A stretch of 64,000 nt of DNA from Streptococcus caballi DSM 19004 (GCF_000379985.1 NZ_KB904074.1:62001-126000), one strand, 5' to 3'. Shown: positions 54,303-63,349, counted from the first letter of the stretch. Numbers and translations are program-made. Notes: a model not told the origin generated them from the letters alone.

Positions 54303-55120
54303 TGGCAGACATCAAATTATTGGCTTTGGATATGGATGGAACGCTTTTTACAACGAATAAGCAGATTACGGCTGAAAATAGGGCTGCGCTTAAGGCGGCA
54401 GATGAAAAGGGAGTGCACGTTGTCATCACAACAGGGCGTCCATTACGTGCCATCAGGCATGTGTTAGAAGATTTGGATCTCTATAATGAGGACCATTACA
54501 GCATCACTTTTAATGGTGGTCTAGTTCAACGCAACAATGGTGAGATTCTCGACAAGAATGAGATGACTCGCAGTCACTTGCGTGCTATCTATGATGTCAT
54601 GGAGCCGCTGGCTCTGCCTATGGATGTGCTTAGTGATGACAAGGTTTACAGCCTTTCTAGCCGTGGGCATCATTCCCTCTACCATGTGGCTAATCCTATG
54701 CTTGAGTTTGTCAACGTGGCTTCTTTTGATGATATTCCTGAAGATGTGGTCTACAATAAGGTGGTTATCGTCTTTGATGCGGAATTTCTAGATCAACAGA
54801 TTGCTAAAATACCAGAACAACTCTATGAAGAGTTTGAAGTGTTCAAGTCGCGTGACATTATTTTGGAAATCATGCCCAAGGGTGTTCACAAGGCTGTCGG
54901 ACTGGATTTGCTCATCAAGCATTTGGAGGTCAAACAAGATGAAGTCATGGCCGTAGGCGATGAGGAAAATGACCTATCCATGCTAGAATGGGCTGGCTGG
55001 GGTGTAGCTATGGCAAATGGCATAGCTATTGCCAAGAAAACTGCCAACGCTGTCACGACGCGGACTAATGACCAATCGGGAGTTGCAGAAGCCGTCCACA
55101 AGTACATCTTGGATAAGTAA
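54302..55120 (+). CDS. Cof-type HAD phosphatase (YidA-like)
   Basis: 272 residues. DMDGTLFTTNKQI at residues 10-22 (nucleophile Asp10), VVITTGRPLRAI, KAVGLDLLIKHL with the motif III lysine, and VGDEENDLSMLEWAG as motif IV. Closest in pattern to YidA-type sugar phosphatases. It overlaps the upstream HAD gene by one base and precedes ftsY by 11 bases; the HAD-HAD-ftsY order is conserved in streptococci. Confidence 0.92.
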   Translation: MADIKLLALDMDGTLFTTNKQITAENRAALKAADEKGVHVVITTGRPLRAIRHVLEDLDLYNEDHYSITFNGGLVQRNNGEILDKNEMTRSHLRAIYDVMEPLALPMDVLSDDKVYSLSSRGHHSLYHVANPMLEFVNVASFDDIPEDVVYNKVVIVFDAEFLDQQIAKIPEQLYEEFEVFKSRDIILEIMPKGVHKAVGLDLLIKHLEVKQDEVMAVGDEENDLSMLEWAGWGVAMANGIAIAKKTANAVTTRTNDQSGVAEAVHKYILDK

Positions 55121-55131
55121 GGAGAAAAACA

Positions 55132-56817
55132 ATGGGATTATTTGACCGTTTATTCGGAAAGAAAAAGGAAGAGGAGAAAGCTCCTGAGCAAGTAGCGCCA
55201 GTCGAAGAAGTCTTTGCAAAAGAAGCTGAACTAGTTGAGCCAGCGGAGGAGCAGGCTAAACAAGAAGAAGTCCTGGAAACTCGCTCTGAGCAAGTAACTA
55301 GGATAGAAGAGGATGAATTGGTTGTTGGTGACCTGCCGAGTGATTTCTTGGAAGACAGGCAGGTCAAAGAAGATGAGCAGGCCAGTCAGGAAGAGCAGAT
55401 TTTCAACAAAATCCATGACAATCTTGACGACGAAGAATGGGAAGGATCAGCTAGTGAACCTGATGGAGCCGACACAGTAGTGCAGGATAAAGTTGGTAAT
55501 CAAGGCTTTCAATCTGAAACTCTTAAAACAGTTACTCAAGCTGAGTTGACAAGTCCAGAACAAGAGCAGTCAGTAGAACAAGTTGACCAAACAGCTGAGA
55601 TTGAGACGGTAGAGGAGCAAGTTTTTCAAGAAGAATCTGTTCCAATCGAAGAAGCAGCAGAGCAAGACGGTCAAGAGCCGAGTCAAACAGATGCCCAAGC
55701 TGGACAAGTGACAGAAAAAACTGCTGAAAAGGATGCGGCAGCGGCTTTTATGGCAGACTACTATGCCAAAAGAGCTGCCTTGGAGAAATCCATTGCGGAC
55801 GGGACTTATGTCAAGCCTGAAGCGACCAAGGTCGAGGCTGAGCAGGTGGAAGCTACCTCGAAAGCGCCAGCCTCTTCTCTAGAAGTCCAAGAAACCGAGG
55901 AGGAAAAATACAACCGCAGTCTCAAGAAGACGCGGACTGGGTTTGGGGCTCGCCTCAATGCCTTTCTGGCCAACTTCCGCCGTGTGGATGAGGAGTTTTT
56001 CGAGGAATTGGAGGAGATGCTGATTTTATCGGACGTTGGGGTCAATGTGGCTACTCAGCTGACGGAAGATTTGCGCTATGAGGCTAAATTGGAAAATGCC
56101 AAAAAAGCGGAAGATCTTAAGCGTGTCATCATCGAAAAGTTGGTAGATATCTACGAGAAAGACGGCGTCTATAATGAGCAAATCAATTTTCAAAATGGCT
56201 TAACCGTGATGCTCTTTGTCGGTGTCAACGGTGTTGGTAAGACCACCTCTATCGGTAAGCTAGCCTACAAGTACAAGCAGGAGGGCAAGAAAGTCATGCT
56301 GGTGGCTGCCGATACCTTCCGAGCGGGCGCCGTGGCTCAGTTGGTCGAGTGGGGGCGCCGTGTGGGCGTGCCCGTGGTGACAGGCCCTGAGAAAGCTGAC
56401 CCTGCCTCTGTCGTTTTTGATGGTATGGAAAAAGCTGTCGCTGAAAATATTGACATTCTCTTGATCGACACAGCAGGTCGCCTGCAAAACAAGGACAACC
56501 TAATGGCAGAGCTGGAAAAAATTGGTCGCATTATCAAGCGCGTGGTGCCAGATGCACCGCATGAAACTCTGCTGGCGTTGGATGCCTCAACAGGACAAAA
56601 TGCCCTCAGTCAAGCCAAAGAATTTTCAAAAATTACACCACTAACAGGTCTCATTCTCACCAAAATTGACGGAACCGCCAAGGGTGGTGTCGTTCTAGCT
56701 ATTCGCCAAGAACTAGACATCCCAGTCAAATTTATCGGCTTTGGCGAAAAAATTGACGACATCGGCCAGTTCAACTCCGAAGACTTTATGCGCGGACTTC
56801 TGGAAGGTATTATTTAA
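55132..56817 (+). CDS. ftsY: Signal recognition particle receptor FtsY
   Basis: 561 residues, longer than average because of a very acidic, Gln/Glu-rich N-terminal domain (about residues 10-255) that varies in streptococci. The N domain starts near [20 protein letters not shown], and the G domain has [43 protein letters not shown] and [11 protein letters not shown]. FtsY docks SRP-ribosome complexes at SecYEG. AAGGAG precedes the ATG. Terminator follows at 56835. Confidence 0.96.
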   Translation: MGLFDRLFGKKKEEEKAPEQVAPVEEVFAKEAELVEPAEEQAKQEEVLETRSEQVTRIEEDELVVGDLPSDFLEDRQVKEDEQASQEEQIFNKIHDNLDDEEWEGSASEPDGADTVVQDKVGNQGFQSETLKTVTQAELTSPEQEQSVEQVDQTAEIETVEEQVFQEESVPIEEAAEQDGQEPSQTDAQAGQVTEKTAEKDAAAAFMADYYAKRAALEKSIADGTYVKPEATKVEAEQVEATSKAPASSLEVQETEEEKYNRSLKKTRTGFGARLNAFLANFRRVDEEFFEELEEMLILSDVGVNVATQLTEDLRYEAKLENAKKAEDLKRVIIEKLVDIYEKDGVYNEQINFQNGLTVMLFVGVNGVGKTTSIGKLAYKYKQEGKKVMLVAADTFRAGAVAQLVEWGRRVGVPVVTGPEKADPASVVFDGMEKAVAENIDILLIDTAGRLQNKDNLMAELEKIGRIIKRVVPDAPHETLLALDASTGQNALSQAKEFSKITPLTGLILTKIDGTAKGGVVLAIRQELDIPVKFIGFGEKIDDIGQFNSEDFMRGLLEGII

Positions 56818-56834
56818 AGGTCTTAATTAAAAAT

Positions 56835-56872
56835 AGCAGAGCAGGAGGGCGGCTAGCCTTTCTGCTTTTTTG
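56835..56872 (+). terminator. ftsY terminator
   Basis: AGCAGA/TCTGCT ends of a larger stem, then TTTTTTG. Confidence 0.75.
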
Positions 56873-57070
56873 CTAACCTCTATTTTTCCTATCCCTGCTC
56901 ATCATTATTGTTCAATCAGAGTAGTGGCAAGTTATCAAAATTTTTGACGAGTAGAATCAGAGTTACAACTGGTGATCAACAACATGTTGAAGTTGAAGAT
57001 TCAAAGAGTGCTTATGTTGCTCTTCTCGCCACGGTGGGAAGAGTCTATTATGTGATTTTGTGCTCGCTTG

Positions 57071-57176
57071 TATAGTCATTTGAATTAACTTTGATACATC
57101 GTCACTTTCGTCTTGCCGTACTCTAGTACAGCCTGCGCCTCAGTTCCTTGTCTGAAAGCTAATTCATTCGACTATA
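57071..57176. mobile_element. 106-bp MITE-like element
   Basis: Imperfect 22-bp terminal inverted repeats (57071-57092 and 57155-57176; both ends share TATAGTC outermost) flank a 62-bp centre with the palindrome GTACTCTAGTAC at 57118-57129. The inner GTAC-type palindrome next to CATCGTCAC resembles short dispersed repeats seen in streptococcal genomes. A related scrap, ACGATGTATCAAA, is at 5136-5148. Confidence 0.6.
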
Positions 57177-57218
57177 ATAAGTTAAATCTTTGAAAAATGA
57201 GTAGAACACACTGTGAAT

Positions 57219-57416
57219 TTAAATTTTTAATCTAGCGAAGCGTCCGCCAGTCATTTTCCTAATGCAAATACTTGGCAGAGCTCTTTTACGAGGATAGATA
57301 TTTCTCTGTCCTGGCTCTTCCTTTAGTTTGCCATAATCAGTAATCTTAAAGCTGATAATCTTGTTGCATTTTTCACAAGAGCAATTTCCATTGTAGAGAA
57401 TAAAAGGATGATATAA
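57219..57416 (-). pseudogene. Unidentified ORF remnant with cysteine motif (minus strand)
   Basis: Between two stops the minus strand is open for 65 codons without a start codon and reads NGNCSCEKCNKIISFKITDY, then GKLKEEPGQRNIYPRKRALP and MTGGRFARLKI. The composition and CxCxxC motif look like real protein, but no family is recognised. Probably the end of a lost gene. Confidence 0.3.
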
Positions 57417-57532
57417 CTAGAGGGAAACGTAGAAAAAAGGCTGTTATACTAAGTCTAACAGTGTTTGACTTTACAGCCAAACACTCCTAAATGTTCTTAT
57501 AAAAAGTTTACACCATTTTTCGTGGGAACGAC

Positions 57533-57556
57533 ATTATAGGTAATATTATAGGTAAT
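57533..57556 (+). repeat. Tandem 12-bp repeat in front of the two-gene module
   Basis: ATTATAGGTAAT occurs twice head to tail (57533-57544 and 57545-57556), ending 13 bases before the likely start codon at 57570. It could be an operator, a duplicated -10 region, or a phase-variable unit. Confidence 0.7.
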
Positions 57557-57569
57557 GGAGAATGGAAGT

Positions 57570-58994
57570 ATGATTGCGGAAAAAGATGTTTTTCTTGATT
57601 TGAGCATAGATGATAGTGGTTACCAATTTGCGACCTCCATTTCTGATGCTTTACAGCAGGCTGAGTTAGAGCTGACCGAGCTGAATGAGACAGTAGCGTC
57701 TATCGAAAAACTCAAACCAGAATGTGATAAGATGGACTATATTTTATCAGCAAGTTCTGGTGCTCTGTGTGGGATAATGGATATTTTCCTAGTGGGAAAA
57801 CCTGGCGAGTCACCACTTGAAAATATCACTGATAAATGGTTTGAAAACCGAACGAAGGATTTTGCTAAGCTGTGTGGCTGGAAAGGGGATAACTCTTCTA
57901 CATCATCGGCAATCCGATTTCTGGAGAAAGAATTCAAAATTCCTTATGACCAACGCGGTGCTGGAGATGCAGGAAGTTCAATTTATGACTTGGCCCCGTT
58001 AAATCACCACTTTAAGTCACTTGGGCATAACCCGACCTTAATGGGGCTATTTTTCTCCATTCTTGACCAATTTGCCAATACCTCCCATTTTGTTTCGGGT
58101 GGTGACCTTATTTCGCTTCAAAAAGCAAGTCAGGATTTTCAATTACAGGGCAATGACACTTCCAGCAGATTGTTTTGTGGCTTTGTGAATTGGTTTGGGC
58201 ATTTGATGTCAGATATTTCTGGTGCGTCAGGTAGCAAAACACGTGGCATGGGTATTCCCTCTCCTTTTTGGAGTTGGACAAATGACGTGATTGCCATTAA
58301 GCGAACATTGCACATGGAAGCTAGTGAGTTTGACAAAAGACTGAATGAGTTGGCACTTGAAATTTACAAGCAAAGCTACGACGTTCGCTTTCAAACTGCG
58401 CAAGCAATCCCTGTTTTTGTCAATGAATTAGTGGTTAGATTAATTTATTCTGTTAGAAGATCTATTAAATACTTCAAGGAAACAGAGCCGTCAGAGCGTT
58501 CTTTTGCACTGATGTGGAAAACTTGTGAACCTTTCACAAATGCAACTGTTAAGCGAATGTTGACTGTCGCCCACGGCACCTTTTGCTTAGTGGATATTGG
58601 CGACGCAACCGTGAGAGCCTTTAAAGACGGTGGTGGTCAGTTTAATGCTGTTAAGTTCGTTTTACGGCTTAATATTGTCGGAGTGGGACGCTTTGCCGTT
58701 TCACTTTATGGCGAAGGAAACAGAGCTTTTGCTTATCATCGAGCTAAGATAGAGGCAGAATTTGCTTCAAAACAAATCGTGATTGTCAAAGACTACATCA
58801 AAGGACTGGAGATTCTATCAGAGCGATACGACGATGCTTACCTACTGACCTTTGTTCAGGATTTTGAAAAGAGTGACGCCTATAAGATAGCTTTTGAAAA
58901 AACAGTAGCATTGGCTCAAAAGCGTCAGGTTTCAGAACATAAAATGCTAACAACTAAAACAGCAATCGATAATTATTTTTTAGGAGGAAAATAA
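57570..58994 (+). CDS. Unknown 474-residue protein, first gene of a two-gene accessory module
   Basis: Start at ATG 57570 with GGAG nine bases upstream (ATG 57555 is an alternative). No known motif was recognised. Several amphipathic/hydrophobic segments are visible: MDYILSASSGALCGIMDIFL (about residues 46-65), NPTLMGLFFSILDQFANTSH (about 150-170), and VNELVVRLIYSVRR (about 290). A charged linker and GTFCLVDIGDATVRAF (about 340) follow. The pattern suggests a membrane-peripheral helical protein. The downstream gene begins one base after its stop. The module lies between the ftsY terminator/MITE and decayed genes, a typical accessory-gene position. A defence or toxin-type function is speculation. 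Confidence 0.72.
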   Translation: MIAEKDVFLDLSIDDSGYQFATSISDALQQAELELTELNETVASIEKLKPECDKMDYILSASSGALCGIMDIFLVGKPGESPLENITDKWFENRTKDFAKLCGWKGDNSSTSSAIRFLEKEFKIPYDQRGAGDAGSSIYDLAPLNHHFKSLGHNPTLMGLFFSILDQFANTSHFVSGGDLISLQKASQDFQLQGNDTSSRLFCGFVNWFGHLMSDISGASGSKTRGMGIPSPFWSWTNDVIAIKRTLHMEASEFDKRLNELALEIYKQSYDVRFQTAQAIPVFVNELVVRLIYSVRRSIKYFKETEPSERSFALMWKTCEPFTNATVKRMLTVAHGTFCLVDIGDATVRAFKDGGGQFNAVKFVLRLNIVGVGRFAVSLYGEGNRAFAYHRAKIEAEFASKQIVIVKDYIKGLEILSERYDDAYLLTFVQDFEKSDAYKIAFEKTVALAQKRQVSEHKMLTTKTAIDNYFLGGK

Positions 58995-58995
58995 C

Positions 58996-60144
58996 ATGGC
59001 AAAAGAACCATCAAGATTACAATTAGCACAAGAAAAAGCAGAAGCAGCTGCAGAGAAAACCAACCAGAAAATCAATGAACTGGGAGAGCATACAAATACA
59101 ATATACACCACTTTAATAACGATTCAATCAGTATTTGATAACATTCGTAACGTACCTGAAGAAAGCAAATTAAGATACGAAAAACTGAAAGCTATACGGG
59201 TTAATTGGAAACAGCAGGCTGATAAGATTGAAGTTGATTATAAAAAGGCTAGTGTGAAAAGCGCTAGTGGAGCAGCTGCAGGCGTTAGCGCAGGTGTTGC
59301 GGTCGCTACGCTTGGGCCAACTGCTGCTATGGGTATCGCCACTACCTTTGGTGTCGCTTCTACTGGTACTGCAATTTCCACGCTAAGTGGTGCAGCAGCT
59401 ACCAATGCCGCATTAGCATGGTTAGGCGGAGGTGCCTTGACTGCTGGTGGCGGTGGTATGGCTGCTGGTAGTGCCGTTCTAGCGTTAGCAGGACCATTCG
59501 GCTGGGGGATTGCCGGTGTTGCTACTGCTGCAAGTATGACGCTATTTTTTAAATCAAAAAGTGATAAAGAGCGTCTGGAAAATATCTATACCTTGATCAG
59601 TAACCGTGATGTTAAGTCCTATGAATTAGCAACCGTAGAATTGAGTGAACGCATTAACAGAATTAAAGATGAATCTAGTAAACTCGTTGACGCCATTTCA
59701 AAAATTGCAATCTTTGGAACGGATTATAATGCTATGTCAGAAGCTCAACAGTATGAATTGGGGTCTTATGTCAACTTGATGGAATCTTCGACCATGTTGC
59801 TGGTTAATCCAATTTTGGGGCTTCAACCAAAATATACCAAACAAGATTTTGATAAATTATGTGATGATGGGGTTAAAACACCTATTTTTGCAGACTTAAA
59901 AGAAACTTTATTGATTGATAGCGAATCGTTAAGACACTATTTGAAAACGGACGAATCATTGATTATCACATTAGCAAACTTACTTTATAAGGTGACACTT
60001 GATGAGAAAGACAAAGAAGTATTGCTTAAATCATTGAAGAAAAATAAAGATTTCCTGGTGTCTGTAAATATCTCAAAGGGTGAGCTTACTCCCTTTGCCC
60101 TCTCTGTGGTTGAAAAAGCGCTAGAATACAGATACATGTATTAA
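58996..60144 (+). CDS. Coiled-coil protein with Gly/Ala-rich membrane domain, second gene of the module
   Basis: 382 residues. Residues 1-87 are helical and charged (coiled coil likely). Residues 88-186 are extremely Gly/Ala-rich and hydrophobic, e.g. STGTAISTLSGAAATNAALA followed by WLGGGALTAGGGGMAAGSAV, resembling glycine-zipper membrane domains found in various bacterial proteins of unknown function. A basic KSKSDKERLE follows and a soluble helical C-terminal half. TAGGAGG precedes the ATG, one base after the first gene's stop, so both are made together. A perfect terminator follows. A pore-forming or membrane-remodelling effector is a possibility, not shown. Confidence 0.75.
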   Translation: MAKEPSRLQLAQEKAEAAAEKTNQKINELGEHTNTIYTTLITIQSVFDNIRNVPEESKLRYEKLKAIRVNWKQQADKIEVDYKKASVKSASGAAAGVSAGVAVATLGPTAAMGIATTFGVASTGTAISTLSGAAATNAALAWLGGGALTAGGGGMAAGSAVLALAGPFGWGIAGVATAASMTLFFKSKSDKERLENIYTLISNRDVKSYELATVELSERINRIKDESSKLVDAISKIAIFGTDYNAMSEAQQYELGSYVNLMESSTMLLVNPILGLQPKYTKQDFDKLCDDGVKTPIFADLKETLLIDSESLRHYLKTDESLIITLANLLYKVTLDEKDKEVLLKSLKKNKDFLVSVNISKGELTPFALSVVEKALEYRYMY

Positions 60145-60163
60145 ATGATTTTTAAACTTACTA

Positions 60164-60198
60164 ATCCCAGACAAACTCATGCTTGTCTGGATATTTTT
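60164..60198 (+). terminator. Terminator of the two-gene module
   Basis: Stem CCAGACAA/TTGTCTGG with an 8-nt loop, then ATATTTTTG. Confidence 0.85.
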
Positions 60199-60234
60199 GT
60201 TTTAAAGAATACTCCTACCTAAGGATTTTCTAAC

Positions 60235-60501
60235 GTGATTTTTGACATGGACGACATGCTGGTCAATTTGGAGGAGATATTTATCAAGGTCCAAAACGAC
60301 ATGATGTGGGAGTGCGGCTTCGAGATAGCAGACAGCTACCAGTACCAGATTTCATCGGCATGAGCTATTAGGCGGGGTTTGATTTACCTGACTTCGTCTC
60401 GGGTTTTCCCGCCTCAATTATCCCAGACAAGATTTATCCCACTGTGACAAGGCTATCGCTAACTATTGTGACTGCTATGAGTGGTTGGAAAATCTTGATT
60501 A
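60235..60501 (+). pseudogene. HAD-type hydrolase remnant
   Basis: Starting at GTG 60235 the frame reads VIFDMDDMLVNLEEIFIKVQ, a HAD motif I with the nucleophile aspartates, then breaks. Pieces in shifted frames (AGFDLPDFVSGFP; HCDKAIANYCDCYEWLENLD) continue a plausible protein with at least one stop and one frameshift. A decayed phosphatase or nucleotidase. Confidence 0.5.
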
Positions 60502-60524
60502 AAATCAGCATTACTCAAAAGAAA

Positions 60525-60556
60525 AATCCGAACAACTTGGTCTAGTTGCTCGGATT
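60525..60556 (-). terminator. Terminator of the permease operon (minus strand)
   Basis: AATCCGA...AACT / AGTTG...TCGGATT hairpin; A-run at 60521-60526 on the plus strand gives the minus-strand U-tail. Confidence 0.65.
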
Positions 60557-60561
60557 ATTTG

Positions 60562-61374
60562 TTAGAAGACGCGATAGACGTAAGGATTATCAGGCTGATC
60601 GCTTTCTCTGACTTGGGTCATGTGGAGGACGGGAAGGTTTTGCTTGAGTTTTTGGTTGTACTCGGTAGTCAGGGTTCCCGTCGCGGTGATCCAAGTGTTG
60701 TTGGCAAAGGTCTGCTGGTTGCCAGTGGTCAGGAGGCCATAAACGCCTGAGTCTGCGATACAGTGGATGATGCCAAAGCGGAAGAGAAATTGGTAGCCAG
60801 TGTGACCGGGCTCATTGTAAACAAAGCCGGTGTAGGTAATCTGGCGGTTCATAAATTCCTCTGGATAGAGGTAGATAAGCTCCATGATTTCCATGTAGTT
60901 TTGTGTGGAAATGACCAGAGGTTTGTTGCTTTTGTATTTCTTCAATTCCTTGCGCATTTCTTTTTCGTAGGCATTGGAGGTGAAGTAGAGACTAGTGTCA
61001 GGTTTCAGGTATTGAACCGTTGTGCCGTCTTCGCTGACGGTGCCTGTTGAGCCGGCGGCCAGTGGGAAATTATAACCCTTAGCAGATACGGTGCGGGAGT
61101 CCAAGCTGACTGTAGGAACCAGTAACCCCACCAGGACGGGGAAGAGCAGGATGAGCGGACTGGTCAGCTTAGCTATTTTCCCTGATAAATGACTATGCAA
61201 CTTGAGGTTCTTCATCCAGATAAGGAGCTGGACGATAGCTAAGATGAAGGACAGAGCCATGGAAATGTAGGCTAGGTAAGAGTAGTGGATATTGATATAG
61301 CGATCCAGCTTACCAGAGAGCTGCAAGTACATGGTTAGCTCAAAGTAACCTGCTAAAATAAGAAAACGTATCAT
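60562..61374 (-). CDS. TIGR03943/YcgQ-type putative permease subunit
   Basis: 270 residues from ATG 61374, which overlaps the upstream permease stop (ATGA). Three N-terminal membrane segments (about 1-20, 32-55, 70-90) precede an extracytoplasmic domain with NRQITYTGFVYNEPGHTG and RFGIIHCIADSGVYGLL, the pattern of YcgQ-like partners of YraQ/YcgR permeases. Two-subunit pairs of this kind are annotated as permeases of unknown substrate, regulated by metal in some bacteria. Confidence 0.85.
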   Translation of the reverse strand: MIRFLILAGYFELTMYLQLSGKLDRYINIHYSYLAYISMALSFILAIVQLLIWMKNLKLHSHLSGKIAKLTSPLILLFPVLVGLLVPTVSLDSRTVSAKGYNFPLAAGSTGTVSEDGTTVQYLKPDTSLYFTSNAYEKEMRKELKKYKSNKPLVISTQNYMEIMELIYLYPEEFMNRQITYTGFVYNEPGHTGYQFLFRFGIIHCIADSGVYGLLTTGNQQTFANNTWITATGTLTTEYNQKLKQNLPVLHMTQVRESDQPDNPYVYRVF

Positions 61375-62276
61375 CCGACTACCCCCACAAGTAAGCAATA
61401 GACCACAATCATGACTACAGAAACTGAAATAAACTGAGCAATGAAGCGAGGCTTAAAGGACTTGATCATCATCATGAGGTTTTTAATGTCAACCATGGGA
61501 CCGATGAGTAAAAAGGCCATAACGGGCGCTACTCCAAAGCTTGATAGGAGTGAGGCACCGATGAAGGCATCTGCTTCGCTACAAAGGGACAAGATAAAGG
61601 CCAGTAGCATCATAATCAGGATGGCAGTCAGCCGGTTGTGTCCCAGACTGGTCAAAAAATGGGTTGGCAGATAAATCTGCATAGCTGAAGCAATCAAGGT
61701 ACCAAAGACCAGATAGCGCCCCGTGTCAAAGAATTCATCAATGGCATGGGCAAAGGCTAGGAAAATTTTCTGATACCATTTTTCACCAGAATAATCATGG
61801 AAGTGAACAGGTTGGGCATTTTCCTTGAGGATGTCTTCGTCAACCAGAAAGGCCAGCAAAATCCCCAATGTGATGGCCACCAAAATAGCTCCCAGCAGAC
61901 GCAAAAATAAAAAACGCAGCGAATTGCCAAAGGCCGAATAGGTGGCAAAGAGAACGATGGGATTGATGATGGGAGCCGTAGCTAGAAAGGGCACGGCTGT
62001 GTAGCTGGGCACCTTTTTCTCCAAAAAGCGGTTGATGATGGGAATAATCCCACATTCGCAGGAGGGGAAAATGAAACCAACAAAGGTTCCAAAGAGGATA
62101 CGTAGAAACCTATTCTTTGGAAGGTACTTTTGCACTAGGTCGGGTGTCACGTAAATCTCGATAAAGCCTGAGAGAATGGATCCCAAGAGGACAAAAGGCA
62201 GGGCTTCAATGATGATAGAGATAAAAATCGCAAACCATTGCAGCACGCTGTCAGGAAGTTGCTGAAAAATGGCCAT
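61371..62276 (-). CDS. YraQ/YcgR (DUF318) family permease
   Basis: 301 residues with eight or so membrane segments. The family motif PSCECGIIPIINRFLEKKVP lies at about residues 72-91, with ATAPIINPIVL and LCSEADAFIGASL, all characteristic of DUF318 permeases; the cysteines may bind a metal. It overlaps the next gene by four bases and follows a 55-residue membrane protein gene by two bases. Substrate unknown. Confidence 0.88.
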   Translation of the reverse strand: MAIFQQLPDSVLQWFAIFISIIIEALPFVLLGSILSGFIEIYVTPDLVQKYLPKNRFLRILFGTFVGFIFPSCECGIIPIINRFLEKKVPSYTAVPFLATAPIINPIVLFATYSAFGNSLRFLFLRLLGAILVAITLGILLAFLVDEDILKENAQPVHFHDYSGEKWYQKIFLAFAHAIDEFFDTGRYLVFGTLIASAMQIYLPTHFLTSLGHNRLTAILIMMLLAFILSLCSEADAFIGASLLSSFGVAPVMAFLLIGPMVDIKNLMMMIKSFKPRFIAQFISVSVVMIVVYCLLVGVVG

Positions 62277-62278
62277 TA

Positions 62279-62446
62279 TTACACCTCTCGAATTTTCTTG
62301 TTAATAGTTTGGTAGCAGTGGGAGCCAATTGAAAATACAAGAATAAAAACCAGAATTTTTAATAAGCAAGAGTCAAAGTTTAGCATGAGACCAGCAGAGA
62401 CTCCTCCCAAGCAGATGTAAAAAGCAAGGTCATTTGTCTTGCCCAT
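62279..62446 (-). CDS. Small 55-residue membrane protein in the permease operon
   Basis: From ATG at 62446 (AAGGAAG upstream, minus strand) the frame encodes 55 residues: a short charged start MGKTNDLAF, two hydrophobic segments (YICLGGVSAGLML; ILVFILVFSIG) and a charged end KKIREV. It ends two bases before the permease start. Short length explains why it would usually be missed. It may be a regulatory subunit of the permease. Confidence 0.62.
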   Translation of the reverse strand: MGKTNDLAFYICLGGVSAGLMLNFDSCLLKILVFILVFSIGSHCYQTINKKIREV

Positions 62447-62448
62447 AA

Positions 62449-62583
62449 CTATTTGTCTTCCTTTTTAGTGGATTTTTTCTTCTTGTCTTCATCAGGATTG
62501 CTTTCGACCTTAGGTTCTGGAACCATGGCGAAGCTTGCAAACATGCTTTCTAAGTCGTCTTGACGTTTATGTGTGATAGCCAT
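62449..62583 (-). CDS. 44-residue SPJ_0845-like small protein
   Basis: From ATG at 62583 with AGAAGG upstream: MAITHKRQDDLESMFASFAM, then VPEPKVE and a lysine-rich end. It resembles the small streptococcal family annotated SPJ_0845. It begins the minus-strand operon; a TATAAT lies at 62620-62615. The stop is two bases before the next small gene. Function unknown. Confidence 0.6.
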   Translation of the reverse strand: MAITHKRQDDLESMFASFAMVPEPKVESNPDEDKKKKSTKKEDK

Positions 62584-62614
62584 AAGGGTACCTTCTTTCT
62601 TAAGTGATACTACC

Positions 62615-62620
62615 ATTATA
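62615..62620 (-). promoter_or_regulatory. -10 box of the permease operon
   Basis: TATAAT on the minus strand, about 32 bases before the first small gene. Confidence 0.55.
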
Positions 62621-62861
62621 CTATCAAATGCCCATTTATGGTATATAGAAGTGAATGTGACTGCTTGTACTCAGTTAAAATTAAAAATCAAAGAGTATTA
62701 GGCTTTTGGGAAATAGCGGAGCTGTCAGCTGATGAGCAGCAACTAGCTTGATTTGTTTTCATTTTCTCTGATAGTATCAGAATTGAAGAGCATAGCATGA
62801 GAAAGTCAATTCTAAAAGGATTATACTGAAAGTATCAAAAAACAAGAGAGGATAGATGATC

Positions 62862-63242
62862 ATGATTAAAATTGAGCACGTTGGACTTTGGACCAAGGAT
62901 TTAGAAAAAATGAAAGATTTTTACTGCAGGTATTTTGCAGCGACTGTATCTGAACTCTACCACAATCCCAAATCAGGCTTTTCATCGTATTTCTTAACCT
63001 TTACAGACGGTGCGCGTTTGGAGCTCTGCCATCGCCCAGACATCGTGTAAGGAAGTAAAGATGTTTTTGGCTTTACGCACCTAGCTTTCTCGCTGGGTAG
63101 CAAGGAAGAAGTTGACCGATTGGCTTATTTCTTCCAAGATCAAGGCTTCCCTATTCAAAATGGGCCTCGCACAACAGGTGATGGCTACTACGAAGCTGTT
63201 ATCTTTGACCCAGAAGGTAATCAGTTGGAATTGACTGTATAA
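62862..63242 (+). pseudogene. VOC/glyoxalase-family gene interrupted by an in-frame ochre codon
   Basis: From ATG 62862 the frame gives IKIEHVGLWTKDLEKMKDFY then SSYFLTFTDGARLELCHRPD up to TAA 63048-63050. In the same frame it continues GSKDVFGFTHLAFSLGSKEE and ends YYEAVIFDPEGNQLELTV at TAA 63240-63242, giving both halves of a VOC protein with all metal-ligand positions. One nonsense substitution breaks it. GAGAGGA lies nine bases before the ATG. Confidence 0.82.
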
Positions 63243-63349
63243 AATTTAACTACGCTAGGTAGTTGCTCGATGTTTTGAGTTCAATTATTTGTTTTTATCA
63301 CTATTTAGTAATAAAATAAACCCGTAAACATAAAAAACGAGGTGAAACA

